Both the position numbers and the translations under genes were made by a program. A model generated the notes under the pieces. The model worked only from the letters and a program-made list of their open reading frames with translations. It ran no database searches and was not told where the DNA came from. A stretch of DNA of 35,319 nucleotides from Egibacteraceae bacterium (GTDB lineage: Bacteria > Actinomycetota > Nitriliruptoria > Euzebyales > Egibacteraceae): assembly GCA_030446745.1 (NCBI GenBank), contig JAUJMS010000024.1, positions 1-35,319 of the forward strand, read 5' to 3'. Shown here in pieces: positions 1-8,799 of the stretch (the stretch's first letter is position 1; each line of letters starts with the position of its first letter).

Positions 1-1103
1 CACGTGTCGGAGTCGTCGCCCCGACCGGCGCCGGCGCCGCCGAGGCCGCCGCCGGCGCCGCCCATGAACTGGCCGAAGGCCTTGAACAGGTCGACTTCGA
101 CGGCGTCGGGGGGAACCTCCACGCCGCCCGCGAACTCGCTGAAGTCGAGCTGCAGCTCGACCGGGCCGACACCCGACGGCGGCGGGTCGTCCGGCTCGAG
201 CGCGCGCGCCAGCGCGACCAAGTCAAGGCTTAGCCGGCGCAGCGCCCCGTCGCTGATCCAGGCCTGGATCTGCACCTCGGCGTCGCCGACGTCGGCCTTG
301 TCGAGCTCGGCGCGCAGCTCGTCCGGCTTCAGGGGGCTGTTCGGCAGTTCGGTCGCCTCCGCGATGGTGATGAAGGCCTCGACCAGCTCGCGGACCCCCA
401 CCGTCGCGAGCACCTTCTCGCCGACGTCGTCGGCGCCCGCGTACGTCACCGTCACGTCATCGCGCAGCAGCTCGCCGACGACGCGCTTGGCGGCCTCGTT
501 CGCCTTCTTGCTGTCCGGCAGGGGCGCCTGCTGTGCGCCGAGACCCTCGGCGAAGCTCTGCAGCTGCTCGACGCCGACGAGGTGCAGCCACTGCCCCTCG
601 TAGGCGGGTCGGGCGAAGTCCAGCCCCGCCTGCTCGGCGACGGCGAGGCCCTGCTCGATCTCCTCGGGCGGCGGGGCGTCGTCGATCAGCCCGAGCACAT
701 GCTGGACGTCTGCGCGCAGGTAGAGCTCCTCGGCCTTGGCCCGCATCTCGAGGTCGTCGTTGCCGGCGACCGTCACGACCATCGCGACCTCGTCGTCCTC
801 GGGCTTGTCGGGATCGGCGCCCTCGTGCACGGAGACGGTGACCGCCGAGTCCAGCAGCGTCTGCACGTCCTCGCGCTCGAGGTCGTCGCCCTCGGCTTCC
901 GAGGCGGCGACGATGCGGTCGGCGTCGCCGACGACGCGCATGGTCGTCGTCACGCCCGCGAACTCGCCGAGCTTGCCGCCGGCATCCGCCAACGCCTGCT
1001 TCGGGTTGCGCTCGACGCCGTTCGAGCAGCCCCCCGCGACCACCGCCAGCGCCGCCACCACCAGCGCCGCCCCAACCCGCCGCGCGTACCCGGTCACGCT
1101 CAT
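1..1103 (-). CDS. Lipoprotein of unknown function (C-terminus off the window)
   Basis: This is a probable secreted lipoprotein whose role I do not recognise. Read on the minus strand from ATG at 1103, the product begins MSVTGYARRVGAALVV and has a hydrophobic signal segment ending in a lipobox (VAGGC, Cys at about residue 26). About 340 acidic residues follow without membrane segments, and the visible end is Gly/Ala-rich (about residues 350-362). The reading frame is open to base 1, so the gene continues outside the window. Two GTG codons lie directly upstream in frame (1106 and 1109); a GGGAG motif sits 5 to 11 bases before these choices, so the start is uncertain by two codons. It is divergent from the response regulator. 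The size and lipobox recall actinobacterial Lpp/Lpr-type envelope lipoproteins, but no family motif is visible. Confidence 0.75.
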   Translation of the reverse strand, partial: MSVTGYARRVGAALVVAALAVVAGGCSNGVERNPKQALADAGGKLGEFAGVTTTMRVVGDADRIVAASEAEGDDLEREDVQTLLDSAVTVSVHEGADPDKPEDDEVAMVVTVAGNDDLEMRAKAEELYLRADVQHVLGLIDDAPPPEEIEQGLAVAEQAGLDFARPAYEGQWLHLVGVEQLQSFAEGLGAQQAPLPDSKKANEAAKRVVGELLRDDVTVTYAGADDVGEKVLATVGVRELVEAFITIAEATELPNSPLKPDELRAELDKADVGDAEVQIQAWISDGALRRLSLDLVALARALEPDDPPPSGVGPVELQLDFSEFAGGVEVPPDAVEVDLFKAFGQFMGGAGGGLGGAGAGRGDDSDT

Positions 1104-1254
1104 CACCACGTTCGCTCCCGCGTCATGGCCAAGCCCCCGGCGGCCGACCAGCCACGCGCAGTATCGGCGAAACGCCGCCGCCCGGTGAGTCATCGCGCGA
1201 ATCGAGCCGAAGACAACCGCGGCCGCCGCGACCATCCACCGCTAGGGCAGCCGC

Positions 1255-1260
1255 TACGAT
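1255..1260 (+). promoter_or_regulatory. Possible -10 box for the response regulator-argS operon
   Basis: TACGAT, a good match to actinobacterial -10 hexamers (TANNNT), lies 35 bases before the GTG start of the response regulator and downstream of the divergent lipoprotein gene. I see no convincing -35 element. This is inferred from the motif and position alone. Confidence 0.35.
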
Positions 1261-1295
1261 GCCGCGCCCGAGCCCCGTCGAGTCAGGAGCCTGCG

Positions 1296-1670
1296 GTGGC
1301 GCGCGTGATGGCGGTCGACGACGACCATGTGATCCGAGGGCTGCTCGAGGTCAATCTCGAGATGGAGGGCCACGAGGTCGTCACCGCCGTCGACGGGCAG
1401 GACGCCCTCGACAAGGTCCGCCAGCAGCCACCCGACCTGATCCTGCTCGACGTCATGATGCCCAACGTCAACGGCTGGCAGGTCGCCGAGACCCTCAAGT
1501 CCGACGCCGCGACCCGCGACATTCCGATCGTGTTCCTGTCGGCCCGGGCGATGGACGCCGACGTGCGCAAGGGCACCGACATCGGCGTCGAGTCCTACGT
1601 GACGAAGCCGTTCGACCCCATCGACCTCATGGAGCTCGTCGGTCGGCTGCTCGCCGAACGACAGGCATGA
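1296..1670 (+). CDS. Stand-alone response regulator receiver protein
   Basis: This is a single-domain CheY-like receiver of 124 residues with no output domain. The acidic pocket DDD is at residues 8-10, the phospho-acceptor Asp52 lies in LLDVMMP, the switch Ser82 in FLSAR, and Lys104 in TKP, so all residues needed for phosphorylation are present. The GTG start at 1296 was chosen because AGGAG (1285-1289) sits 6 bases upstream and the receiver fold begins at once. Its TGA overlaps the ATG of argS (ATGA), so the two are translationally coupled. No histidine kinase lies in the window, so its partner and output are unknown; such regulators usually act by protein-protein contact. Confidence 0.88.
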   Translation: MARVMAVDDDHVIRGLLEVNLEMEGHEVVTAVDGQDALDKVRQQPPDLILLDVMMPNVNGWQVAETLKSDAATRDIPIVFLSARAMDADVRKGTDIGVESYVTKPFDPIDLMELVGRLLAERQA

Positions 1671-3286
1671 CGTCGCCGACCACGCCGAGCGGACCCGAGC
1701 AGCTCGCGGTCGCCTTCCGCGCCGCGTTGAGCAGCGCCGGGCTGCCGGCTCGCGACGTTGCCTTCGAGCGCCCCCGCCAGCGCGAGCACGGTGACTGGGC
1801 GACCAACGTCGCGCTGGCGCTGGCCAAGCCGGTCGGGCGCCCCCCGCGCGAGATCGCGCGGGACGTCGTCGACGCCCTCGACGCCCCGGCCGACGTGGAG
1901 CGTGTCGAGATCGCAGGGCCCGGCTTCATCAACGTCCATCTCGCGCACAGCGCGCTGGAGGGCGTCGTGCGCGCCGCCGTAACGCAGGGGCCGGCGTGGG
2001 GGCGCGGCGCGCCGGCGGACAACGCGGTGCGCCGGGTCAACGTCGAGTTCGTCTCCGCCAACCCGACCGGTCCGCTCCACGTCGGCCACGGGCGCCAGGC
2101 GGCGCTCGGCGACGCGCTCGCGAGCCTGTTCGACGCGACCGGCTGGGCGGTGACGCGCGAGTACTACTTCAACGACGCCGGCAACCAGATGGCGTTGTTC
2201 GGTGACAGCGTCGCCGCCGCGGCGCGCGGCGAGCCGCCGCCGGACAACGGCTACCACGGCGCGTACATCGGTCAGCTCGCGGCCGAGCTGTCGGCAGCCG
2301 GCCAGCTCGACGACGTGCGCGACGCCGCCTACCGGCGAATGCTCGACCACATCACCGCGACACTCGACCGCCTCGGCGTGCGCTTCGACGTCTACTTCGG
2401 CGAACGCGCCCTCCACGCCGGCGAGATCGCGGACGTCATCGCCCGCCTGCGCGACGCCGGGCACGTCTACGACGCCGACGGGGCGGTGTGGCTGCGCACG
2501 ACGACGTTCGGCGACGACAAGGACCGTGTCCTGGTCAAGGCCGACGGCGCCACGACGTACTTCGCGGCCGACTGCGCCTACCTCGCGAACAAGATTGCCC
2601 GCGGTTTCGACCGCTGCGTCTACGTCCTGGGCGCCGACCACCACGGCTACATCCAGCGTCTCTACGCGATCGCCGATGCGGAGGGTGTCGGCCGCGAGCG
2701 CGTCGAGGTGGTGCTCCACCAGTTCGTCAACCTGTTCCGCGGCGGTGAGACGGTGCGGATGAGCAAGCGCACCGGTGAGATCATCACCTTCGACGAGCTC
2801 ATCGACGAGGTCGGTGCGGACGCCGCGCGCTACACCTTCCTGCGCTACTCCAACGACGTGACGATCGACTTCGACATGGCCGAGGTCGTCAAGCAGGACC
2901 GCGACAACCCCGTCTACTACGTGCAGTACTCGCACGCGCGCATCGCGGGGATCATGCGCACCGCGACCGAGCGGGGCGTCGTGGCGGGCAGCGTCGACGA
3001 CGCGCGGCTCGAGCTGCTGACCGCCGACGCGGAGGAGGAGCTCGTCCGGCGCATCGCGCTGTACCCGGAGACCGTCGCCTACGCCGCGGAGGAGCGCGCC
3101 CCGCACAAGGTGGCGCGTTACGCCGAGGATCTCGCCGAGGCGTTCCACCGCTTCTACACCGAGTGCCAGGTCGTCGGCGACGACGTCGAGCTGACCCGCG
3201 CCCGCTACTGGCTGTGCGTGGCGGCGCGCCAGACGCTGGTCAACGCGCTCGGACTGCTCGGCGTCCGCGCGCCGGACCGGATGTGA
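1667..3286 (+). CDS. argS: Arginyl-tRNA synthetase
   Basis: Class I aminoacyl-tRNA synthetase that charges tRNA-Arg with arginine in the cytoplasm. The 539-residue product fits the family. It has the N-terminal additional domain ending in HGDWATN (about residues 40-46), the HIGH-type signature HVGHG in NPTGPLHVGHGRQ, the KMSKS-type loop MSKRTGE at about residue 365, and the helical anticodon-binding domain, ending LGLLGVRAPDRM. The start is the ATG that overlaps the response regulator stop; an in-frame ORF extends further upstream, but that part is only the shadow of the regulator. The phospholipase-like gene follows after 4 bases. Position upstream of lysA-hom-thrC-thrB is the usual actinobacterial order. 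Confidence 0.97.
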   Translation: MTSPTTPSGPEQLAVAFRAALSSAGLPARDVAFERPRQREHGDWATNVALALAKPVGRPPREIARDVVDALDAPADVERVEIAGPGFINVHLAHSALEGVVRAAVTQGPAWGRGAPADNAVRRVNVEFVSANPTGPLHVGHGRQAALGDALASLFDATGWAVTREYYFNDAGNQMALFGDSVAAAARGEPPPDNGYHGAYIGQLAAELSAAGQLDDVRDAAYRRMLDHITATLDRLGVRFDVYFGERALHAGEIADVIARLRDAGHVYDADGAVWLRTTTFGDDKDRVLVKADGATTYFAADCAYLANKIARGFDRCVYVLGADHHGYIQRLYAIADAEGVGRERVEVVLHQFVNLFRGGETVRMSKRTGEIITFDELIDEVGADAARYTFLRYSNDVTIDFDMAEVVKQDRDNPVYYVQYSHARIAGIMRTATERGVVAGSVDDARLELLTADAEEELVRRIALYPETVAYAAEERAPHKVARYAEDLAEAFHRFYTECQVVGDDVELTRARYWLCVAARQTLVNALGLLGVRAPDRM

Positions 3287-3290
3287 CGGC

Positions 3291-4448
3291 GTGAGCGACC
3301 AGCTGCGGCGGTACCGCCGCGCGCTCGAGGGGCTGCTCGGCGTGCCCGCGACGGAGGGCAACACCGTCGACGTGCTGCGCAACGGCGACGAGATCTTTCC
3401 CGCGATGCTCGACGCGATCCGCGCCGCGACGAGCACCGTGGACTTCGCGACCTACGTCTACTGGACCGGCGACATCGCCAAGACGTTCGCCGGGGCGCTG
3501 ACCGACCGCGCCCGCGCCGGCGTGCGGGTGCGCATCCTGCTCGACGCCGTCGGTGCGCACCTGATGAACCACGACCTCGTCGACGACATGCGGTCGGCTG
3601 GCTGCCAGATCGAGTGGTTCCGGCCCACGTCGACCTGGAAGGTGTGGGAGAGCAATCACCGGACCCACCGCAAGGTATTGATCTGCGACGAGGACGTCGC
3701 GTTCACCGGCGGCGTGGGCATCGCCGCCGAGTGGTGCGGCAACGCCCGCAACCCCGACGAGTGGCGCGACACGCACGTGCGCATCCACGGCCCCGCGGTC
3801 GACGGCCTGCGCGCCGCCTTCGTGTCGAACTGGGCCGAGACCGACCATCCGCTGTTCGACGAGCACGACCGCTTTCCCGAGCAGCCACAGTCCGGCGACG
3901 TCACCGTGCAGGTGGTGCAAAGCGCGGCCCAGATCGGCTGGAGCGACCTAGCGAGCGCGTTCGCGGCGCTCATCATGCTCGCCGAGCGGCGCCTGCGGGT
4001 CACCACCGCCTACTTCGTGCCCGACGACCGCTTCCTGCGACTGCTGTGCGACGCCGCCACGCGCGGCGTCGAGGTGACCGTCCTCGTGCCCGGCGAGCAC
4101 GCCGACAAGCGCATCGTCCAGCTGGCCGGCGAGGACAGCTACGCCGAGGTCCTCGCCTGCGGCGTCGCCATCCATCGCTACGAGCCGACGATGTTGCATG
4201 CCAAGGTGCTGACGGCAGACGGCCTGGTGACGATGGTCGGATCAGGCAACTTCGATCAGCGCTCGTTGGGCATCAACGATGAGGCCAACGTCGTTGTGTT
4301 CGACGCGGCGACGACCGCGGTCTTCGACGCGCACTTCGACGACGACCTGCGCCGGAGTGTGGCGATCAGCCCGGGAGAGTGGGAGCGGCGGGGAGCGGTG
4401 CAACGGGTCAAGGAAAGCGTCACCGAGCTGTTCGACGAGCAGCTGTGA
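3291..4448 (+). CDS. Phospholipase D / cardiolipin synthase-like protein
   Basis: Member of the PLD superfamily (385 residues), probably moving or cleaving phosphatidyl groups in phospholipids, as cardiolipin synthases do. Two HKD catalytic motifs are visible: HRKVLICDEDVAFTGG at about residues 124-139 and HAKVLTADGLVTMVGSGNFD at about residues 304-323. Each supplies the His and Lys of a half-site. The N-terminal membrane segments of classical cardiolipin synthase A are absent, so this is the short soluble or peripheral form. The GTG start at 3291 follows argS by 4 bases, and lysA begins 1 base after the stop, so the three genes form one transcription unit. The exact substrate cannot be read from sequence. 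Confidence 0.88.
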   Translation: MSDQLRRYRRALEGLLGVPATEGNTVDVLRNGDEIFPAMLDAIRAATSTVDFATYVYWTGDIAKTFAGALTDRARAGVRVRILLDAVGAHLMNHDLVDDMRSAGCQIEWFRPTSTWKVWESNHRTHRKVLICDEDVAFTGGVGIAAEWCGNARNPDEWRDTHVRIHGPAVDGLRAAFVSNWAETDHPLFDEHDRFPEQPQSGDVTVQVVQSAAQIGWSDLASAFAALIMLAERRLRVTTAYFVPDDRFLRLLCDAATRGVEVTVLVPGEHADKRIVQLAGEDSYAEVLACGVAIHRYEPTMLHAKVLTADGLVTMVGSGNFDQRSLGINDEANVVVFDAATTAVFDAHFDDDLRRSVAISPGEWERRGAVQRVKESVTELFDEQL

Positions 4449-4449
4449 C

Positions 4450-5814
4450 GTGACGCCGCCGTTCCCGCGCACCGCGGTGTTCGACGGTCCGCGGCTGGCC
4501 GCGGTCGGCGGTGTCGCGGTCGACGAGCTCGCCGCGGCCTGGGGCACGCCGCTGTACGTGCTCGACCGCCGCGAGCTGGTCGCGCGGATGCGGGCGTACC
4601 GCCGGGCCTTCGGCGACGACGTCACCGTCGTCTACGCCGCCAAGGCGCTGTGCGTCGTCGGGCTGCTCCAACTCGTGGCCGCCGACGGCCTCGGCGTCGA
4701 CGTCACCAGCGCCGGCGAGCTGCGCACCGCCGAGCGCGCCGGCTTTCCGATGGCTCGGGTGGTCTTCCACGGCAACAACAAGTCTCACGGGGAGCTCGCC
4801 GACGCCGTACGCCTCGGCGTCGGGCGCATCGTCGTGGACAGCCTCGCCGAGCTGGAACGCGTCGCCGCGCTCGGCGAGCGACGCGGCGATCCGGTCGCGG
4901 TGCTGCTGCGGGTGACGCCGGGCATCGCCGCCTCGACGCACGAGTTCATCGCGACGGGTCACGACGACGTCAAGTTCGGTTTCCCGCTGTCGACCGGGAT
5001 GGCTCTGGATGCCGTCGCCGCGGCGCTCGGCCGACCGGGCGTCGACGTGCGCGGCCTGCACTGTCACATCGGCAGCCAGATCACGGCGACCGGCGGCTTC
5101 GAGGCCGCCGCCGCTGCCCTGTGCCGATTGCGGGCCGACGTGCACGCCTGCTGCGCCACGATCCTCGACGAGCTCAACCTCGGCGGCGGCCTCGGCATCG
5201 CCTACACGCGTGACGACGAGGTCGTGTCCATCGACGACTACGCCCGCGGCCTGCTCGGCGCCGTCCGCGCGCAGACCGCCGCCGACGGCCTGCCCGCCGC
5301 GCGTGTCACCGTCGAGCCGGGGCGTTCGCTGGTCGGGCCCGCCGGACTCACGCTGTACACCGTCGGCACCGTCAAGCACGAACCCGGGCTGCGCACCTGG
5401 GCGAGCGTGGACGGCGGCATGAGCGACAACCTGCGCCCCGCGCTGTACGGGGCGCGCTACGAGGTCGTCGCCGCCGGCGCCGCCCGCGCCTCCGGCGCCA
5501 CGGCCGCCACGGCCGCCACGCGGCGCTACGCGGTCGCCGGCAAGCACTGCGAGACCGGTGACGTCGTCGCCACCGACGTCGAGCTGCCCGACGAGCTCGG
5601 CGAGGGCGACCTGCTCGCGGTCGCGGCGACCGGCGCCTACGGCTACGCGATGGCGAGCAACTACAACCGCGTGCCGCGCCCCGCGATGGTCATTGTCGGC
5701 GACGGCCACGCCGACCTGCTCGTGCGCCGCGAGACCGTCGACGACGTCTTGTCCCACGACGTCGCGCTGCCCGGTGGGCCCGCCGCTTCCCGCCCCTACA
5801 CTGCGCGGCCATGA
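4450..5814 (+). CDS. lysA: Diaminopimelate decarboxylase
   Basis: PLP enzyme that decarboxylates meso-diaminopimelate to L-lysine, the last step of lysine synthesis. The 454-residue product has the fold-III alanine-racemase-like barrel with the PLP lysine (about Lys65) in VYAAKAL, the HCHIGSQI motif, the glycine-rich phosphate loop LNLGGGLG, EPGRSLVG, and the C-terminal active-site motif GKHCETGD with its substrate-binding Cys. The GTG at 4450 lies 1 base after the PLD gene and yields a normal N-terminus. A small Ala/Thr insert (about residues 349-357) is encoded by three near-identical 9-bp units (5494-5520). The stop overlaps the ATG of hom (ATGA). Confidence 0.96.
   Translation: MTPPFPRTAVFDGPRLAAVGGVAVDELAAAWGTPLYVLDRRELVARMRAYRRAFGDDVTVVYAAKALCVVGLLQLVAADGLGVDVTSAGELRTAERAGFPMARVVFHGNNKSHGELADAVRLGVGRIVVDSLAELERVAALGERRGDPVAVLLRVTPGIAASTHEFIATGHDDVKFGFPLSTGMALDAVAAALGRPGVDVRGLHCHIGSQITATGGFEAAAAALCRLRADVHACCATILDELNLGGGLGIAYTRDDEVVSIDDYARGLLGAVRAQTAADGLPAARVTVEPGRSLVGPAGLTLYTVGTVKHEPGLRTWASVDGGMSDNLRPALYGARYEVVAAGAARASGATAATAATRRYAVAGKHCETGDVVATDVELPDELGEGDLLAVAATGAYGYAMASNYNRVPRPAMVIVGDGHADLLVRRETVDDVLSHDVALPGGPAASRPYTARP
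5797..5802 (+). promoter_or_regulatory. Leaderless-type -10 box before hom
   Basis: TACACT lies 8 bases before the ATG of hom, inside the end of lysA. This spacing would put the transcription start at or next to the A of the start codon, giving a leaderless mRNA. It may be an internal promoter for hom in addition to read-through from lysA. Inferred from motif and spacing. Confidence 0.35.
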
Positions 5815-7097
5815 CCGCCCGCAGCCTGACCGTCGGTCTGCTCGGCTGCGGCACCGTCGGCTCCGGCGTGGTTCGGCTGCTGCGCGACCACTGCGAGGAG
5901 CTCGCCGCCCGCAGCGGCGCCCGACTGGAGCTCGGCCCCGTGGCCGTGCGCAACGTCGCCCGCGACCGCGAACTCGACGTCCCCCGCCTGACCGGCGACC
6001 CGTCCGCCGTGGTCGACGACCCCGACGTCGACATCGTCGTTGAGGTCATGGGCGGCATCGAGCCCGCACGCGGCCTGATCCGCGCGGCGCTGGACAACGG
6101 CAAGAGCGTCGTCACCGCCAACAAGGAGCTCGTCGCCACCCTCGGCGCCGAGCTGTTCGCACTCGCCGCGCAGCGCGGCGTGCGCCTGGAGTATGAGGCC
6201 GCCGTCGCGGGGGGCATCCCCATCATCAAGCCGCTGCGCGAGTCGCTCGCCGGCGACCGGGTGCGTCGCGTGCTCGGCATCCTCAACGGGACGACGAACT
6301 ACATCCTCACGCGCATGACCGAAGACGGGATGGACTTCGGCGCGGCGCTCGGCGAGGCGCAGCGCCTCGGCTACGCGGAGCGCGACCCAGCCGCCGACAT
6401 CGAGGGCTACGACGCCGCGGCGAAGGCGGCGATCCTCGCCTCGCTCGCCTTCGACGCCGACGTCGTCGCCGGCGACGTCTACCGCGAGGGCATCACCCGG
6501 GTCACCGCCACCGACATCGCCCACGCGCGGCGGATGGGCTACGTCATCAAGCTGCTCGGCATCGCGGAGGCCAGCGACGGCGCCGTCGGCGTGCGCGTGC
6601 ACCCCGCGCTCGTCCCCGTGTCGCATCCGCTGGCGAGCGTGCGCGAGTCGTTCAACGCCGTGTTCGTCGAGGGCGAGGCCGTCGGCGACCTCATGTTCTA
6701 CGGGCGCGGCGCCGGCTCGCTGCCCACCGCGAGCGCCGTCGTCGGCGACGTGGTCACCGTCGCGCGCGGCCTGCTGTCCGGCGAGCGACCACCCGACGGC
6801 GCCGTCGCGCGCACCCGCTGCCTGCGCCCCTTCGACGAGACGACGGTCCAGTACTACGTGCTGCTCGACGTCGCCGACGAGCCCGGGGTGCTCGCCGCCG
6901 TCGCCGCCGCGTTCGGGGGCCACGCCGTCTCGATCAAAAGCGTGTGGCAGGAGGGGTCGGGCGACTCGGCGCAGCTGCTGCTCATCACCCACGCGGCACG
7001 CGAACGCAACGTCCAGGCGACGTTGCACGACCTGCGCGTGCTGCCCAGCGTCCGCGACGTCGCGAGCGTCATGCGCGTGGAAGGCGGTGAGGCGTGA
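5811..7097 (+). CDS. hom: Homoserine dehydrogenase
   Basis: Reduces aspartate semialdehyde to homoserine with NAD(P)H, the branch point towards threonine and methionine. The 428-residue product starts with a Rossmann fold (LLGCGTVGSGV, residues 10-20). It continues with the catalytic domain, including NKELVA, GGIPIIKPLRESL, GILNGTTNYILT and the family segment EAQRLGYAERDPAADIEG, and ends with a C-terminal ACT domain (YYVLLDVADEPGVLAAVAAAF, from about residue 346). That domain is the usual site of threonine feedback control. The ATG overlaps the lysA stop and the TGA overlaps the GTG of the cupredoxin gene. Confidence 0.96.
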   Translation: MTARSLTVGLLGCGTVGSGVVRLLRDHCEELAARSGARLELGPVAVRNVARDRELDVPRLTGDPSAVVDDPDVDIVVEVMGGIEPARGLIRAALDNGKSVVTANKELVATLGAELFALAAQRGVRLEYEAAVAGGIPIIKPLRESLAGDRVRRVLGILNGTTNYILTRMTEDGMDFGAALGEAQRLGYAERDPAADIEGYDAAAKAAILASLAFDADVVAGDVYREGITRVTATDIAHARRMGYVIKLLGIAEASDGAVGVRVHPALVPVSHPLASVRESFNAVFVEGEAVGDLMFYGRGAGSLPTASAVVGDVVTVARGLLSGERPPDGAVARTRCLRPFDETTVQYYVLLDVADEPGVLAAVAAAFGGHAVSIKSVWQEGSGDSAQLLLITHAARERNVQATLHDLRVLPSVRDVASVMRVEGGEA

Positions 7098-7669
7098 CGC
7101 AATCCGCCCCGCCCGGCCGCCGCGAACCCCCGCTGATGACTCGTCTGGGTGCCGTGCTGTTCGCCGTCCTCGCGTTGGCCGCCGCGTCGTGCAGCGATGC
7201 CGGCGACGACGCCGCCGGTCGGCAGACCACGCCCCCCGCGACGTCGCCGGCTCCGCTCGCCGCGGCGTCACCACGCGACGCCGGGTCGCCGAGCGCGGCG
7301 CCTGCGACCACCGCACCACCGAGCGCCGCCGCGTCCGAACCGGCGACCGAGCGCCCGGCCAAGCGGCAGCGCCGCGGTCGCGGTGGCAAGCGCGGGGGCG
7401 GCGACGACGTCACCACGCCCACGGTCACGGTCACGGTGGTCGACTTCGAGTTCCTCCCCGACCAGATCGCCGTCGTGCCGGGCACCACGGTGTTGTGGCA
7501 ACACCGCGATCCCGCCCCTCACACCGTCACCTTCGACGGGGGCGTGGACTCGGGCCGGTTCAACAACGGCGAGAGCTACACGCGAACCTTCGACCGCCCC
7601 GGCGAGTACCCGTACATCTGCACGATCCACCCCTCCATGGAAGCGTCGGTCACCGTCCGCGAACGGTGA
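7094..7669 (+). CDS. Cupredoxin-domain lipoprotein
   Basis: Predicted exported type-1 copper protein of 191 residues. After a signal segment (MTRLGAVLFAVLALAAASC, from the internal Met at 7136) with a lipobox Cys, there is a low-complexity Pro/Ala/Thr-rich linker and a short basic patch (about residues 92-105). A plastocyanin-like domain follows (about 112-190). The copper ligands are visible: His in PAPHTVTF, and Cys, His and Met in ICTIHPSM. The GTG at 7094 overlaps the hom stop; ATG 7136 is an equally possible start and gives the more normal signal peptide. It probably carries electrons or binds copper at the outer face of the membrane. Its place between hom and thrC is unexpected. Confidence 0.85.
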   Translation: MTQSAPPGRREPPLMTRLGAVLFAVLALAAASCSDAGDDAAGRQTTPPATSPAPLAAASPRDAGSPSAAPATTAPPSAAASEPATERPAKRQRRGRGGKRGGGDDVTTPTVTVTVVDFEFLPDQIAVVPGTTVLWQHRDPAPHTVTFDGGVDSGRFNNGESYTRTFDRPGEYPYICTIHPSMEASVTVRER

Positions 7670-7691
7670 GCGACGGCTGACGCCGGGTCCC

Positions 7692-7697
7692 TAGACT
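7692..7697 (+). promoter_or_regulatory. Leaderless-type -10 box before thrC
   Basis: TAGACT lies 7 bases before the thrC ATG in the 35-base gap after the cupredoxin gene. No ribosome binding site lies between them. The spacing fits a promoter that starts transcription at the start codon. Confidence 0.4.
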
Positions 7698-7704
7698 CGG
7701 CGGT

Positions 7705-8799
7705 ATGTCGCCGGTCGCGCCCGACGCCGCTCGCGCCGCCGGTGCCACCCGGCCGCAGTGGCGGGGAGTGATCGAGGAGTACCGCGACCGGCTGCCGGTC
7801 AGCGACGCGACCCCCGTCGTCACACTGCGCGAGGGTGGCACCCCGCTCATCTCGTCCGCCGCCCTTTCCGCGGCCACGGGCTGCGACGTGCGGCTGAAGT
7901 TCGAGGGCGCCAACCCCACCGGGTCGTTCAAGGACCGCGGCATGACGCTCGCGATCTCCAAGGCGGTGGAGGCGGGGGCCGAGGCGGTCATCTGCGCGTC
8001 GACGGGCAATACGTCGGCGTCGGCGGCGGCGTACGCCGCAAAAGCCGGGCTGGTGTGCGGCGTGCTGATCCCCAAGGGCAAGATCGCGCTCGGAAAGCTC
8101 GCGCAGGCGCTGGTCCACGGCGGCCAGGTCATCCAGGTGGACGGCAACTTCGACCTGGCGCTCGACATCTGCCGGACGCTGGACGAGAAGTACCCGGTCG
8201 AGCTGGTGAACTCGGTCAACCCGTACCGGATCGCCGGGCAGAAGACCGGCGCGTTCGAGGTCTGCGACTTTTTGGGGCGGGCGCCGGACGTCCACGTCAT
8301 GCCGGTCGGCAACGCCGGCAACATCGCCGCGTACTGGGCCGGGTACCGCGAGTACGCCGCCGAGGGGATGGTCGACGCGCTGCCGGTCATGCGGGGGTTC
8401 CAGGCCGCCGGCGCCGCGCCGATCGTTCACGGCGCGAAGGTCGCCAACCCGACGACGATCGCCACCGCGATCCGCATCGGGAATCCGGCGTCGTGGGACC
8501 TCGCGGTCGCCGCCGCGACCGACTCGGGCGGCTCGATCCGCGCGGTGACCGACCGCGACATCATGCGCGCGTACCGGCTCGTCGCCCGTGAGGGTGTCTT
8601 CTGCGAGATGGCGTCCGCCGCGAGCGTCGCCGGGCTGCTGCAGCTCGCCGCCGCCGACGAGCTGCCGGCGGGGGCGACCGTCGTCTGCGTGCTCACCGGC
8701 CACGGCCTGAAAGAGCCGGACTGGGCGATCGCCGGCGCCGCCGCCCCGCCCGTCATCCCGCCCGACGTCGACGCGGCGGCCGAGCTGCTCGGCCTGTGA
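7705..8799 (+). CDS. thrC: Threonine synthase
   Basis: PLP enzyme converting O-phosphohomoserine to L-threonine. The 364-residue product is the short form typical of actinobacteria. The PLP lysine (about Lys76) lies in [11 protein letters not shown], the phosphate-binding loop is [15 protein letters not shown], and a second glycine-rich stretch reads [14 protein letters not shown]. The start is ATG 7705, behind a -10-like element. The TGA overlaps the GTG of thrB by 4 bases, so synthase and kinase are coupled in translation. Confidence 0.96.
   Translation: MSPVAPDAARAAGATRPQWRGVIEEYRDRLPVSDATPVVTLREGGTPLISSAALSAATGCDVRLKFEGANPTGSFKDRGMTLAISKAVEAGAEAVICASTGNTSASAAAYAAKAGLVCGVLIPKGKIALGKLAQALVHGGQVIQVDGNFDLALDICRTLDEKYPVELVNSVNPYRIAGQKTGAFEVCDFLGRAPDVHVMPVGNAGNIAAYWAGYREYAAEGMVDALPVMRGFQAAGAAPIVHGAKVANPTTIATAIRIGNPASWDLAVAAATDSGGSIRAVTDRDIMRAYRLVAREGVFCEMASAASVAGLLQLAAADELPAGATVVCVLTGHGLKEPDWAIAGAAAPPVIPPDVDAAAELLGL

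Noticed and set aside
1595-3436. A 613-codon minus-strand frame opposite argS
   Set aside because: Antisense shadow of argS, which is clearly real; no family motifs.
4242-4449. Upstream extension of lysA from an ORF starting at 4279
   Set aside because: It overlaps the end of the PLD gene in another frame; GTG 4450 gives a normal DAP decarboxylase start.
5494-5520. Three 9-bp units in lysA as a repeat array
   Set aside because: Too short and within coding sequence; it only encodes a small Ala/Thr insert.
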